From the NCBI GenBank assembly GCA_902388455.1, contig CABMPD010000014.1, positions 11,664 to 75,663 on the forward strand: a stretch of DNA of 64,000 bases, in the 5' to 3' direction. The DNA comes from an uncultured Alistipes sp. (GTDB lineage Bacteria > Bacteroidota > Bacteroidia > Bacteroidales > UBA932). Shown one piece after another: positions 17,071 through 27,562 of this stretch. Position 1 is the first letter of the stretch. The number at the start of each line of letters is the position of its first letter. Below the pieces are notes generated by a model. It ran no database searches, was not told the DNA's origin, and saw only the letters and a list, made by a program, of their open reading frames with translations. The translations under genes were made by a program, and so were the position numbers.

Positions 17071-17733
17071 ATGGATTACAACACGAATCGAGAGAAACTG
17101 ATAATGCCTGAATACGGAAGGCACATCCAGAAAATGATAGAACACGTCAAGCAGATACCCGACCGCGAGAAACGCAATGAGCAGATCCGTGCCGTAGTAT
17201 CGGTGATGGAGATACTCAATCCCCATCTGACCGAACAGCCTGACTACAAGCATAAACTCTGGGATCACGTGCAGTTCATCGCCGGTTTTGATCTGGATGT
17301 GGACTCGCCTTATCCCATGCCGACGAAAGAAGAGTTTTCCACTCCGCCTGAAATCGTTCCAATGCCCAAGGAGCCGCTGGCAGCCGCCCATTACGGCCGC
17401 AATATCCAGAATATGATAAAGGTCATCGCCGCCATGCCCGAGGACGAGACACGCGACCGGATGATTAAGTCCATGGCCGTGTACATGAGGCAGCAGTACC
17501 TGATATGGAACAAGGACTCAGTATCGGATGAAACCATTTTCAAGGATATAGAAAAACTATCCGGAGGAGCGCTGAAAGTACCGGAGCACATTCATCTGGA
17601 AAGTATTTCCGATAAAGAGAAGTTCAGTCGTCCAGGAATGATTCTGCCGACAGGCAATCAGCCGGGACGCAATCAGTTCCGTCCTCAAGGCCGCAATAAG
17701 AACAAGAAGAATAAATGGAAAAAACAGCAGTAA
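17071..17733 (+). CDS. DUF4290 family protein
   Basis: This 220-residue cytoplasmic protein (DYNTNREKLIMPEYGRHIQ at the start) matches the Bacteroidota-specific DUF4290 family of unknown function. It has an internal duplication: YGRHIQKMIEHVKQIPDREKR (residues 15-35) and YGRNIQNMIKVIAAMPEDETR are clear repeats, so the protein is two related helical modules. The C-terminus is a short basic tail (GRNKNKKNKWKKQQ) that may bind nucleic acid. The ATG at 17071 is chosen because the family starts there and a promoter box lies just upstream. Its last 19 bases overlap ftsK, pointing to co-translation. Confidence 0.85.
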   Translation: MDYNTNREKLIMPEYGRHIQKMIEHVKQIPDREKRNEQIRAVVSVMEILNPHLTEQPDYKHKLWDHVQFIAGFDLDVDSPYPMPTKEEFSTPPEIVPMPKEPLAAAHYGRNIQNMIKVIAAMPEDETRDRMIKSMAVYMRQQYLIWNKDSVSDETIFKDIEKLSGGALKVPEHIHLESISDKEKFSRPGMILPTGNQPGRNQFRPQGRNKNKKNKWKKQQ

Positions 17734-20381
17734 AGGGAAAAAGCAGTAAAGGAAAGGCGAAGAGTGCTTCTGCATCCGGAAACAAGAAGAAAAGTCCAGC
17801 AAAAAGACCGTCTTCTTCTAAAAATAAAAAAACTCGGAATGCATTGGCTCCGATACTGGCTTTCATGCAGAATGAGGTAGTGCGCTTCGTGGCAGGGGTG
17901 ATTTTTACCATCCTCTCGGTCTTTACGTTCGTGTCAATCCTGTCTTACCTGTTTACGTGGGCGGAGGACCAGAGCCTGCTGTCGGACGACAATCTGTTCA
18001 GCAACATAGTTACGGCTGAAAATCTGGGTGGCAAGATAGGCTTTCTTTCAGCAAATCTTCTGGTCTCAAAATGGTTCGGACTGGGTGCCTTCATCATTCC
18101 ATTTTTCTTTGCAGGTGTCGCCGTCTATTGTTTCCGTAAAGGACGCGTGCGCCTGCTGCGTCTCTTCGCCCTTTCACTGATGGGGTGTATAGTGCTGTCT
18201 ACGGTTTTTTCCTTCATTTTTTCCTTTACCTCCGCGAAAGCTCTCTTCGGGGACGGCGCCGGAGGTTCCTACGGCTACTATATCAATGAGTGGCTTGTCT
18301 CCATGACGGGTGTCTTCGGAGCGGCCTGTATCATAGTGTTCTTCCTGGTGCTGTGGATAATTCTTCTGAATACCAGGATTGTCAGGAAGATAACGGCATT
18401 TTTCGACTCACTCTTCGCCAAGAGGGAGGCGGCAGGGGCGCAGTCTCCGGAAGAGGATGCCGGAATGACCGGGGATGACGGCCCTGACGGGGACAATGAG
18501 GAAGAGGAGGACTGGGACGAGGACGATGAAGAGGAAGAGGAAGAGGAGGGGGACGGGGATGAGGATGAGGAAGAGAAAGAGGATGAGGATGAAACGGAGG
18601 AAAGCCCGAAACAGCCCGACGGTCCCGTCTTCGAGATAATCGAGCAGCCTGTGCCGGAGCCTGCGCGGTCAGAACCGCAGGCCGCAGCAGTGCAGGTTCC
18701 GCAGGTTTCCGCTCCTGCCGGTGAGTCTCCTGCTGCCGCTGCTGTAGGAACGGTGGCTGCCGCGGCGGCCGGCAATACGGCGGAGACAGTGGCTCAGGAT
18801 ATTCCGCCTCTGCAGGTTCTCAACGGGGATACTTCGGATTATTCCGCTGTTCTTACGGACGAGCAGTGGCGCACCCGCTATGACCCCCGTCTGAGTCTGT
18901 CGACCTACCGGATGCCGGATCTGTCTCTGCTCAAGGATTACTCGGATCAGACGCACGAGGTGTCCCGTGAGGAGCTGGAGAAGAACAACCGCCGTATCGT
19001 ATCGACATTGAAGGACTATAAGATCAGCATTTCGAAGATTTCAGCCAGGGTGGGGCCTACCGTGACGCTGTACGAGGTGGTCCCCGCTCCCGGAGTGCGC
19101 GTGGCCCAGATCATGAGGCTTGAGGACGATATCGCGCGTTCGCTTGCCGCCCGGGGAGTGAGGGTGGTGACCCTGGCCGGAACCAACGCTATCGGTATTG
19201 AGGTGGCCAATGAGAAACCGAGTATCGTATCCATGAAGTCGATTATGGAGGATCCTAAGTTCAATGCGGCCAAGTACGACCTGCCGGTGGTAATCGGAAG
19301 GACGATATCGAACGAGGCCATGTCCTTCGACCTGGCCAAGATGCCCCACCTGCTGGTGGCCGGAGCTACCGGTCAGGGTAAGTCGGTGGGTCTGAACGCT
19401 ATTATCACTTCCCTGCTGTATAAGAAGCACCCTTCTGAACTCAAGTTCGTGCTGGTGGACCCGAAGAAGGTGGAGCTCTCGCTGTACTCGCCTCTGGAGA
19501 AACACTATCTGGCCAAGCTCCCGGATGCGGAGGAGGCCATCATCACCGACACCAAGCGGGTAGTCTATACCCTCCGTTCGCTGTGCAAGCTGATGGACCA
19601 CCGCTATGACCTGCTCAAGGCCGCTTCCGTGCGCAATGTCAAGGAGTATAACGAGAAGTTCCTGTCCCGCAGGCTCAATCCCTACAAAGGCCACGAGTAT
19701 ATGCCCTATATCGTGGTGATAATCGACGAGTTCGCCGACCTGCTGATGACAGCCGGCCGCGAGATAGAGGAACCGATAGCCCGTCTGGCCCAGCTGGCCA
19801 GGGCCATCGGCATACACCTGGTCATCGCCACCCAGAGGCCTACTACGAATATCATCACGGGTACTATCAAGGCCAACTTCCCGGCCCGTATCGCTTTCCG
19901 CGTGATGTCCAGCATCGACTCCAAGACGATTCTGGACCAGACCGGAGCCAATCAGCTGGTAGGACGCGGTGATATGCTGATATCCACCGGCAGCAGTGAG
20001 CCGGTCAGGGTGCAGTGCGCCTTCATCGACACTCCAGAGGTGGAGAATATCGCGACCTTCATATCCTCCCAGGCCGGTTTCGGCGGAGCGTATCTGCTGC
20101 CGGAGTGCGATATGGAGGACAGCGAGGACGGGCCTGTCAAGAAGATATCAGGAGGTAACAGGGACGACCTGTTCAAGGAGGCCGCCCGTCTGATAGTCCG
20201 GGAGCAGCAGGGCTCCACCTCGCTCATACAGCGTAAGATGAACCTGGGCTACAACCGTGCCGGACGTATCATGGACCAGCTCGAGGATGCCGGTATCGTC
20301 GGTCCCTCGGAGGGCAGCAAGCCCCGTCAGGTGAGGATTACCAGCCTGGAGTCGCTGGACGAACTTTTGTCCACTTTATGA
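17715..20381 (+). CDS. ftsK: DNA translocase FtsK
   Basis: FtsK pumps chromosome termini through the division septum and activates XerCD. The 888-residue protein has a basic N-terminus, about four membrane segments in the first 220 residues, a linker, the RecA-like motor and a C-terminal winged helix. The linker (about residues 240-300) is extremely acidic, then Pro/Ala-rich. The motor has the Walker A LVAGATGQGKSVGLNA, Walker B IVVIIDEFADLL and the ATQRPTTNIITG motif. The winged-helix gamma domain runs from LFKEAARLIV to VGPSEGSKPRQV. The gene overlaps the DUF4290 gene and is followed by a LolA-like gene after 12 bases. Confidence 0.96.
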   Translation: MEKTAVKGKSSKGKAKSASASGNKKKSPAKRPSSSKNKKTRNALAPILAFMQNEVVRFVAGVIFTILSVFTFVSILSYLFTWAEDQSLLSDDNLFSNIVTAENLGGKIGFLSANLLVSKWFGLGAFIIPFFFAGVAVYCFRKGRVRLLRLFALSLMGCIVLSTVFSFIFSFTSAKALFGDGAGGSYGYYINEWLVSMTGVFGAACIIVFFLVLWIILLNTRIVRKITAFFDSLFAKREAAGAQSPEEDAGMTGDDGPDGDNEEEEDWDEDDEEEEEEEGDGDEDEEEKEDEDETEESPKQPDGPVFEIIEQPVPEPARSEPQAAAVQVPQVSAPAGESPAAAAVGTVAAAAAGNTAETVAQDIPPLQVLNGDTSDYSAVLTDEQWRTRYDPRLSLSTYRMPDLSLLKDYSDQTHEVSREELEKNNRRIVSTLKDYKISISKISARVGPTVTLYEVVPAPGVRVAQIMRLEDDIARSLAARGVRVVTLAGTNAIGIEVANEKPSIVSMKSIMEDPKFNAAKYDLPVVIGRTISNEAMSFDLAKMPHLLVAGATGQGKSVGLNAIITSLLYKKHPSELKFVLVDPKKVELSLYSPLEKHYLAKLPDAEEAIITDTKRVVYTLRSLCKLMDHRYDLLKAASVRNVKEYNEKFLSRRLNPYKGHEYMPYIVVIIDEFADLLMTAGREIEEPIARLAQLARAIGIHLVIATQRPTTNIITGTIKANFPARIAFRVMSSIDSKTILDQTGANQLVGRGDMLISTGSSEPVRVQCAFIDTPEVENIATFISSQAGFGGAYLLPECDMEDSEDGPVKKISGGNRDDLFKEAARLIVREQQGSTSLIQRKMNLGYNRAGRIMDQLEDAGIVGPSEGSKPRQVRITSLESLDELLSTL

Positions 20382-20393
20382 TGGTTTAGGAAA

Positions 20394-21098
20394 ATGAGAA
20401 AATTTAACAGGCACTCCTTTATAATAATGTCAATATTCTGCCTTTGTCTCCTGTTGCAGGGACAGAGGGCGGCGGCCCAGGTTGCCTCCGGAAGCCGTGC
20501 GCCTAAGCCTGAAGAACTGCTCGACCGGATGAGGCAGGCTCTGGATGCGTTGGGCGCTGCTGAGTTTACTTTCGAGTTCCGTGCGGAGAACGGGGCAGGG
20601 GACCTGCTGGGGGAAGAGTCCGGAAGATTTATCGCGCAGGGAGAATGTTTCCGTCTGGAAGGCTCGGTGCTGACTGTTTACTGTGACGGGGTCTCAAAGT
20701 GGATATATGATGAGGGAGCTCAGGAGATTACGGTATTTCCGCATGATACGGCTTCTACGGACCCGGCAGAGAATCCATTTGCAGTCCTGCGCAGGGCGGA
20801 TCCGGGCGACTATACCTTCCGCGGTGCCGTACGCAGGGTGAATGGGCCTGACGGCCAGGCTGCCTGGCTGCTGGTAATGGCCTCGAAGGACCGGAACGCC
20901 GCCTATACATTGATCGAGTTTACGGTCTCGCAGCGGACGCTGCTGCCCGTGAAGATAGTGTATGAGAGCCGGAACGGGGACAGATATGACCTGAGTGTCC
21001 TGTCAGTCAAGGGACTGGGAGAGTTGCCCGGGACAGAGTTCACTGCTCCGGAAAGTCTGATGGAGGATCCGGACATCTACATTACGGATCTGCGTTAG
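20394..21098 (+). CDS. LolA-like outer-membrane lipoprotein carrier
   Basis: The 234-residue protein has a signal peptide (cleavage near AAAQ) and a LolA/LolB-like half-barrel. Recognisable elements are the opening helix DRMRQALDALGAAEFTFEF, GRFIAQGECFRLE, YCDGVSKWIYDEGAQEITVF and the final GTEFTAPESL. In family terms it ferries lipoproteins across the periplasm. Its place right after ftsK is common in Bacteroidales. The overall sequence is diverged, so the assignment rests on the block order. Confidence 0.75.
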   Translation: MRKFNRHSFIIMSIFCLCLLLQGQRAAAQVASGSRAPKPEELLDRMRQALDALGAAEFTFEFRAENGAGDLLGEESGRFIAQGECFRLEGSVLTVYCDGVSKWIYDEGAQEITVFPHDTASTDPAENPFAVLRRADPGDYTFRGAVRRVNGPDGQAAWLLVMASKDRNAAYTLIEFTVSQRTLLPVKIVYESRNGDRYDLSVLSVKGLGELPGTEFTAPESLMEDPDIYITDLR

Positions 21099-21103
21099 TC
21101 CCG

Positions 21104-21730
21104 TTACCTGAGTTCCTGGAGCAGTCCTGCGCTGTGGAGTACTTCCCGGATGGAGGGATAGCTCTGGCTGGCGTAGTTGCCGATTTCTCCGGCAGGGACC
21201 CAGGCTGTCCGGGTGATGCCCTCCTCTGTCTGAGGTTTTGTGGAGCACGGCTGCACGAGTTTCATCGCGTACCAGTGGGTGTGTTTCAGCACGAACTGGC
21301 CGTCGCGGCGGTAGGTGTGGTCGGTCACACAGATAAGCTGTCCTTCCTCAGGAGCAGGGATGCCTGTCTCCTCCATGACTTCCCGGACTGCGGTCCGGGC
21401 TACGTCCTCTCCCTTCTCTCTCTTCCCCTTGGGCAGATCCCAGATGCCGTTGCGCAGTATCAGCAGGTACTGTCCGTTGGAGTCGCGCACCAGACCTCCT
21501 GCTGCATCGATTTCAGTGAAGCGGGTGCGGAGGCGGTTGTAGGTGTCCTCGATATTCTGACAGAGGATGTAGAGACGGGAGATGCTCTCATTGGTATCAA
21601 TAGTCCTTATTGCTTCGGAGAGAGCTTCCTCGCCGTTGTCCACCATGATGACGGCTCCCGGGTCCTCGTCTCCGGGACGGTCCTCGCCGCAGAGGATGAG
21701 GGACCGCGAATTGAAGAAAATCGTTTTCAT
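21104..21730 (-). CDS. Nudix hydrolase
   Basis: The 208-residue protein has an N-terminal region of about 75 residues without an obvious domain and then a Nudix fold. The signature is complete: G-x5-E-x7-REVMEETG, in [22 protein letters not shown]. The segment before it ([20 protein letters not shown]) and WDLPKG are typical of the DUF4916/NUDIX class in Bacteroidales. It hydrolyses some nucleoside diphosphate derivative; the substrate cannot be told. It is convergent with the LolA-like gene (five bases between) and divergent from rubredoxin. Confidence 0.9.
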   Translation of the reverse strand: MKTIFFNSRSLILCGEDRPGDEDPGAVIMVDNGEEALSEAIRTIDTNESISRLYILCQNIEDTYNRLRTRFTEIDAAGGLVRDSNGQYLLILRNGIWDLPKGKREKGEDVARTAVREVMEETGIPAPEEGQLICVTDHTYRRDGQFVLKHTHWYAMKLVQPCSTKPQTEEGITRTAWVPAGEIGNYASQSYPSIREVLHSAGLLQELR

Positions 21731-21798
21731 GTTGCGAATTTAAAAATAAAAAAAGTACCTTAGCATTCCGGAATACATTTAATTTAAAATTTTACAGA

Positions 21799-21960
21799 AT
21801 GAAAAAGTACGAATGCACAGTGTGCCATTGGGTCTATGACCCTGCAACTGGAGATCCTGACAACGGAATAGCTCCCGGAACAGCATTTGAAGACCTTCCC
21901 GCCGACTGGGTATGCCCTCTTTGCGGAGTAGGAAAGGAAGACTTCGAGCCGGTAGACTAA
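21799..21960 (+). CDS. Rubredoxin
   Basis: This 53-residue protein ([15 protein letters not shown] at the start) has both iron-binding C-x2-C pairs, in [12 protein letters not shown] and [15 protein letters not shown]. The aromatic core residues are also present. It is a one-electron carrier of anaerobes, often feeding peroxide or superoxide reductases. No redox partner is adjacent. A possible -7 box (TACCTTAG at 21756) lies upstream and a strong terminator follows, so it seems to be its own transcription unit. Confidence 0.97.
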   Translation: MKKYECTVCHWVYDPATGDPDNGIAPGTAFEDLPADWVCPLCGVGKEDFEPVD

Positions 21961-21980
21961 TTGTCTGTACTACTTTGAAA

Positions 21981-22017
21981 TAAAGGGACGTACCGTTTTG
22001 ACGGGCGTCCCTTTTTC
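21981..22017 (+). terminator. Terminator after rubredoxin
   Basis: AAAGGGACG pairs with CGTCCCTTT; an inner CCGT/ACGG pair closes a TTT(G) loop, and the stem runs into TTTTT. Confidence 0.88.
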
Positions 22018-22044
22018 ATAGCAGGCAAGAAACTGTCGGAAAAA

Positions 22045-23397
<1,353 letters not shown>

Positions 23398-23419
23398 CAA
23401 CGCGCATCACATACGTCAG

Positions 23420-23454
23420 AAGCCGGTCCGTTTTGCGGGCCGGCTTTTTTTTTT
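23420..23454 (+). terminator. Terminator after enolase
   Basis: AGCCGGTCCG pairs with CGGGCCGGCT (G-U allowed) around a TTTTG loop, and ten Ts follow. Confidence 0.92.
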
Positions 23455-23498
23455 GCCTCCGGACAGACTGGCTGCGGGTGCGGGGCAGGCTGAATTTG

Positions 23499-23540
23499 TT
23501 CTGCAGCGGCAGTATATTGCGGGATTTGCTGCCGTTGTGG
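23499..23540. repeat. Short palindromic repeat C4 (CAACGGCAGC family)
   Basis: CTGCAGCGGCAG pairs with GCTGCCGTTGTGG imperfectly. On the minus strand it reads CCACAACGGCAGCAAATCCC, nearly the same as the arm of C3 sixteen kilobases away. It stands just past the enolase terminator. Confidence 0.7.
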
Positions 23541-23587
23541 AATACAATCATCGGTACATTCATCCCTGCCGTCATATCAGCCGGAAA

Positions 23588-23833
23588 TCATGAAACGTCG
23601 GCACGCACGTTATTTGTAAACGAGTGATAATCAAGGTATTTCAAGATGAGGGCGTGCCAGCATTTCAGCTCATGCGGACAGCCGGAATACTGAAAGCCTG
23701 AGCCTGTCGTAAACTCCGGGCGGATTCCGCTCAGGCCGCAATTTTCGTACTCCTGCTGGAAGGGCAGATAATCGCCATCTCGGTTGTGCAGTCTGAGAAG
23801 GTTGTGAAACCACTCTTTCGGAAGGATTCGCCA
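23588..23833 (-). pseudogene. Gene fragment, 81 codons, no start
   Basis: On the minus strand a frame without ATG, GTG or TTG at its head runs from a TAA at 23836-23834 to a TGA at 23590-23588. It reads WRILPKEWFHNLLRLHNRDG, then LPFQQEYENCGLSGIRPEF, then SGCPHELKCWHALILKYLDY. The composition is that of a real globular protein (Trp, Cys, aromatic and charged residues well mixed) and no plus-strand gene overlaps it. I do not recognise the family. It looks like the C-terminal part of a gene whose 5' part was lost where the kinase promoter now lies. The rest of the 23.4-23.9 kb gap holds only repeat C4 and that promoter. Confidence 0.5.
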
Positions 23834-23873
23834 TTACCCGTTATTCTTTACTCCTTCACATCTTGACAAATAC

Positions 23874-23905
23874 TTTGAAAGAATTCACATCTTTTCGTAA
23901 CTTTG
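23874..23905 (+). promoter_or_regulatory. Promoter of the LytS/LytTR two-component pair
   Basis: TTTG (23874-23877) and TAACTTTG (23898-23905) are spaced by 20 bases, a full Bacteroidota consensus 40 bases before the kinase ATG. Confidence 0.8.
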
Positions 23906-23944
23906 TAATGTACAAACCTGCATTTGCAAGGAACAACGGAAACA

Positions 23945-24976
23945 ATGGCCTCCAACAGAGCATCCTCCCGAATCATCTCCCTAAAACGTATCTTGTCATA
24001 TACGTTGCTGGTAGAGCTGTACAATGTGACAGTGATTCTGCTCGATGCGGCCCTGCATTCCGATTCTCCCCTGAAGGGGCTGGGTTTCAGGACAGCAGCC
24101 GGCATGTTCATTCAAACAATAATACCGGACGTCATTATAATACTAGCGGTATTCCTCATTGTATTCTATATCACACGCCGCTCCGAATGGCTGCTGCGGC
24201 ATACGTTCCTAAAAGTCGCTTCCGACGTGATACTTTCAGTCGCTACTGCATTCGCAGTATACAGGCTGTTCTATATCGTTGTCCTGTGGCGCTCACCTGG
24301 GATGAAACTGAACTGGAACGAAGCATTCATGAACGTGACCCTGATACTGCTTATAGTGGAGATTATATATTACGCACACAACTACAGAGACACTGTGAAA
24401 AAAGTGGAGCTGGCACGTCGGGAGACCCTGCAGTACAAATACAACGTTCTCAAGTCCCAGGTCAACCCGCACTTTCTGTTCAACTCATTGAATATCCTGT
24501 CATCCTTGATTGACGAGGACATCCACAAATCCCACATGTTCATAGATGCGTTCTCGGAACTGTACCGGTATATAATGGAGCAGCAGGACAAGCAGGAAGT
24601 AGATGTGAAGGAGGAGATAGAATGCATGCAGTCGTTCATATCCATTCTGAAAATGAGGCATATGAATCAATTTGACGTCAAAGTGACAGGCATGGACAAC
24701 ATACACGGGCACAAATTGATACCTATGACCCTGCAGCCGTTGATAGAGAACATTACAAAGCACAATATCATCTCTACGAAATATCCCATGAAAGCGGAAA
24801 TCAGGATTATGAGCGACAGTATAGAGATAGTGAACCCTGTAAGAAAGCGCGACCGCTCTTCCGGCAATGGGATAGGGCTCAGACTTGTTTCCGAACAGTA
24901 TAGAATGTACGGGAAAAAGGTAACGATCAATGACACCGGGGATAGTTTCTCGGTCAGAATACCATATCTGCAATGA
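23945..24976 (+). CDS. LytS-family sensor histidine kinase
   Basis: This 343-residue membrane kinase has about four transmembrane segments in its first 150 residues and no large periplasmic sensor, then a short coiled stretch and a His_kinase domain. The phospho-acceptor His is in VNPHFLFNSLN (near residue 175), and the catalytic domain has TLQPLIENITKHN (N box) and NGIGLRLVSEQY (G box). The ATG at 23945 is preferred to an upstream TTG at 23924. It signals to the response regulator, whose ATG overlaps its stop by four bases. The stimulus is unknown; ligand sensing inside the membrane is typical of such kinases. Confidence 0.9.
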   Translation: MASNRASSRIISLKRILSYTLLVELYNVTVILLDAALHSDSPLKGLGFRTAAGMFIQTIIPDVIIILAVFLIVFYITRRSEWLLRHTFLKVASDVILSVATAFAVYRLFYIVVLWRSPGMKLNWNEAFMNVTLILLIVEIIYYAHNYRDTVKKVELARRETLQYKYNVLKSQVNPHFLFNSLNILSSLIDEDIHKSHMFIDAFSELYRYIMEQQDKQEVDVKEEIECMQSFISILKMRHMNQFDVKVTGMDNIHGHKLIPMTLQPLIENITKHNIISTKYPMKAEIRIMSDSIEIVNPVRKRDRSSGNGIGLRLVSEQYRMYGKKVTINDTGDSFSVRIPYLQ

Positions 24977-25773
24977 TAAAGTACGCTGTTATAGAAAACG
25001 AATACTACGCCGCGAAGCAACTGATTAAGCTCGTGGCCTCGGTACGCCCCGACTACAGGTTATGCTTCTGCGCCGAATCGGTGGAGGATACCGTAGAGCT
25101 GCTGCACTCATCTACGGATTTGGACCTTATTTTCATGGATGTCGAACTTGTCGACGGAGACTGTTTCGATATCCTCAGAAAGGTCAGGATAGACATTCCG
25201 GTCATTTTCACTACAGCCTACAGTGACTTCGCCATCAAGGCATTCAGGATGTATTGCATTGACTATATCCTGAAACCGCTGACAGAAGTGAAAATCAAGA
25301 ATGCGCTGGACAGATTCGACTACTATCTCAACAAGATGCATTCCGATGGCGCATCCACCCTACGTGAATATATCCGCGAAATGGAGACGCCGGGAACATG
25401 CAAAGCCGGCAGCAAGCCCAAAAGCAGGATACTGATCAGCGAGGGCGACAAGTATTTCCACATCCCGGTAGAGGACATCGCCACGGTAGAGACTGAAGAC
25501 AAATACGTCTTCGTCCATACTTTCAACGGCCGGAAGCATATTACGGACTATCCCAATCTGAACCTGGCAGAAGAAGACCTTGCTGGAGACACATTCTTCA
25601 GGATATCACGTAATCAGATCATCAGCATCGGAGCCATCTCATCCGTCAGGAAATACTTTAAAGGGCGGCTGAAAATCTCGGTAAAATACCATGATACCGC
25701 CTTTGATACCATTGTCAGCTCTGCCCGCAGAGATGCCTTCCTGTCCTGGCTGGGAGGCGGAAAAACCGGTTGA
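24973..25773 (+). CDS. LytTR-family response regulator
   Basis: The 266-residue protein joins a receiver domain to a LytTR DNA-binding domain. The receiver has the acidic pocket NE near residue 9, the phospho-Asp in IFMDVELVDGD (near residue 56), the switch Thr in IPVIFTTAYSDFAI and the Lys in YILKPL. The LytTR domain (ILISEGDKYFHIPVEDIATV through FFRISRNQIIS) binds direct repeats upstream of targets. It is translationally coupled to the kinase. The nearest downstream gene is a Big2 lipoprotein with its own promoter box, a plausible but unproven target. Confidence 0.93.
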   Translation: MIKYAVIENEYYAAKQLIKLVASVRPDYRLCFCAESVEDTVELLHSSTDLDLIFMDVELVDGDCFDILRKVRIDIPVIFTTAYSDFAIKAFRMYCIDYILKPLTEVKIKNALDRFDYYLNKMHSDGASTLREYIREMETPGTCKAGSKPKSRILISEGDKYFHIPVEDIATVETEDKYVFVHTFNGRKHITDYPNLNLAEEDLAGDTFFRISRNQIISIGAISSVRKYFKGRLKISVKYHDTAFDTIVSSARRDAFLSWLGGGKTG

Positions 25774-25849
25774 CTCACCCCATGTCCGTCATGAGTATGA
25801 AATAATCCGCCTTTGTCTCTTTTTTATTCCATACTGCAGGATGTATTCT

Positions 25850-25857
25850 TACCTTTG
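25850..25857 (+). promoter_or_regulatory. Promoter -7 box of the Big2 lipoprotein gene
   Basis: TACCTTTG matches TAnnTTTG 25 bases before the ATG. The -33 region is poor, which would fit a promoter needing an activator. Confidence 0.5.
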
Positions 25858-25882
25858 TAAAGAACTTACAAAAATCATTTTT

Positions 25883-27424
25883 ATGAAACATCTGAAAATT
25901 TTGCTTTTCCTCGCAGCTATCTTGACAGCCTGCAGCACAGAAGGAACTGACCCTGTTGACCATGTAGAGGACTTGGCCTCGGTGGAACTATCTGTAAAGG
26001 ACACGGTACTCCTTACTGGTGAATCTTTCACTCTTGAAGTCAAATACATACCCGAAACAGAAAAAACCTACACCGGCACTTGGACCAGCAGCGACGAGAA
26101 TGTGGTCACGGTCAACGGAGACGGACTGGTGACAGCTATTGCAGTCGGTGATGCCGTCATCAGATTCACGGTATCCGAGAAAATCTACGATGAGTGCACG
26201 GTTTCGGTCGAAGAAAAAGAGATACCCATTCCTGATGCGATTGTCCTGTACCCGGAGTACCTGAGCATGGAGATAGGGGAAAGTTCAGAGTTGAAAATAC
26301 TGTCTCCTGACTCAGATGATTTCACCCATCCGGACATAGTCTGGGAATCCTCTGACAATGAGGTCGCCGAAGTGTCAGCATCCGGTATGGTTACAGCTAA
26401 AGGCTTCGGCACAGTAATGGTCAGGGCTGTCCTCGAAGATCTGGATGCATACTGCCTTATCAGCGTAGAAGACCCTGCCCAGCCTAAGGAATACGATGCA
26501 TCATGGCTGGAAGTACCTTATCCTTATCTGGAATATCCCACAACCAGGGAACGAATCATAGCGGCAGAAAATGACTCGGACGAGAGCGGTCTGATACTGC
26601 GCAAACTGGTAGGCGAAAGCGACGGCGTACTATCCTTCGAGGTAAGGGATTACTTCGATCAAGGTCCTATAGCCGCGATGTTCAACAACACATTCTATGA
26701 CCTGTCACCCGAGAAAGGTGATCGGTTTGCATGGGGCTACCTTTTAGGTATAAGCCGCCAGGACATGGTCGACGGAGTAATGGTAGAAATAATGGAAGAA
26801 ATCGGCTACTCATGGAAAAAGAACGTAGACAGGTCGGACGGGACATACGCCGCTTGGTATTCCAATGAAAGCAGCAACAGATCCGCACTCATCTACATCA
26901 TGCCGTATACCAACGAGCCGGACAGGGTCTATGGAGTAATCGAATGGAGGATTCTCGAAGACGATTCCCTAAACGACGGCAGCCAGCAGGAAGGAGATCC
27001 GCTCCCAGCCAGATTCACAGAATACGGGGCGTCAATGGATGATGTCAGGGCATATGAATCAGAGCACGGCGGTGTAATCAACCCTGACTGGTGTTATTCG
27101 AGCGACAACCTCGCCTTCGATGTCATACCCGAGGACGAATTCTCCACATTCTTCGTCAACTATGTATTCGACAATGTCGGAGGGTTGTACTGGATTCAGT
27201 TGTTTCTAAGCGATGTCTCCAGCATATTCACTGAAGACGGAAGCTCCCTCAACGAAACCTTGATTGATAACCTGAAAGCGAACGGGTACTCTATGAGAAG
27301 CGAATTGGAGTATTACAGTCCAGGAAGCCGCCAGTATATCAAATTCATCTACTATGATGAGAACATCATCAACGGAGACAGCGCTCCGATAGCCTGCGTT
27401 GAATACATGGCCGAGACCGAGTAA
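25883..27424 (+). CDS. Surface lipoprotein with two Big2 immunoglobulin-like domains
   Basis: The 513-residue protein has a lipoprotein signal peptide with lipobox LTACS (Cys18). Two bacterial Ig-like (Big2) domains follow, about residues 32-110 (TWTSSDENVVTVNGDGLVTA) and 115-195 (VWESSDNEVAEVSASGMVTA). The C-terminal domain of about 310 residues is rich in acidic and aromatic residues and I do not recognise it. The Big2 pair is probably a spacer that lifts the C-terminal domain from the outer membrane. The ATG at 25883 is set by the signal peptide. It follows a LytTR regulator and precedes a lipoprotein fragment. Confidence 0.8.
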   Translation: MKHLKILLFLAAILTACSTEGTDPVDHVEDLASVELSVKDTVLLTGESFTLEVKYIPETEKTYTGTWTSSDENVVTVNGDGLVTAIAVGDAVIRFTVSEKIYDECTVSVEEKEIPIPDAIVLYPEYLSMEIGESSELKILSPDSDDFTHPDIVWESSDNEVAEVSASGMVTAKGFGTVMVRAVLEDLDAYCLISVEDPAQPKEYDASWLEVPYPYLEYPTTRERIIAAENDSDESGLILRKLVGESDGVLSFEVRDYFDQGPIAAMFNNTFYDLSPEKGDRFAWGYLLGISRQDMVDGVMVEIMEEIGYSWKKNVDRSDGTYAAWYSNESSNRSALIYIMPYTNEPDRVYGVIEWRILEDDSLNDGSQQEGDPLPARFTEYGASMDDVRAYESEHGGVINPDWCYSSDNLAFDVIPEDEFSTFFVNYVFDNVGGLYWIQLFLSDVSSIFTEDGSSLNETLIDNLKANGYSMRSELEYYSPGSRQYIKFIYYDENIINGDSAPIACVEYMAETE

Positions 27425-27452
27425 GACATCTGCTCTGTCGGAGATTTGAATT

Positions 27453-27496
27453 ATGCTGATGTAGAGGATATGCTGCCGTAGTCCCTACATCAGCAT
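27453..27496. terminator. Hairpin after the Big2 lipoprotein gene
   Basis: ATGCTGATGTAG (27453-27464) and CTACATCAGCAT (27485-27496) are perfect reverse complements with a 20-base loop. No T tract follows, so this may be an RNA-stabilising stem and not an intrinsic terminator. Confidence 0.55.
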
Positions 27497-27562
27497 TATC
27501 ATAGTCTGCAATGAGAGAGATAACGCTAAGTATTTATAACTGACCATTGCTTTGTCAGTATC

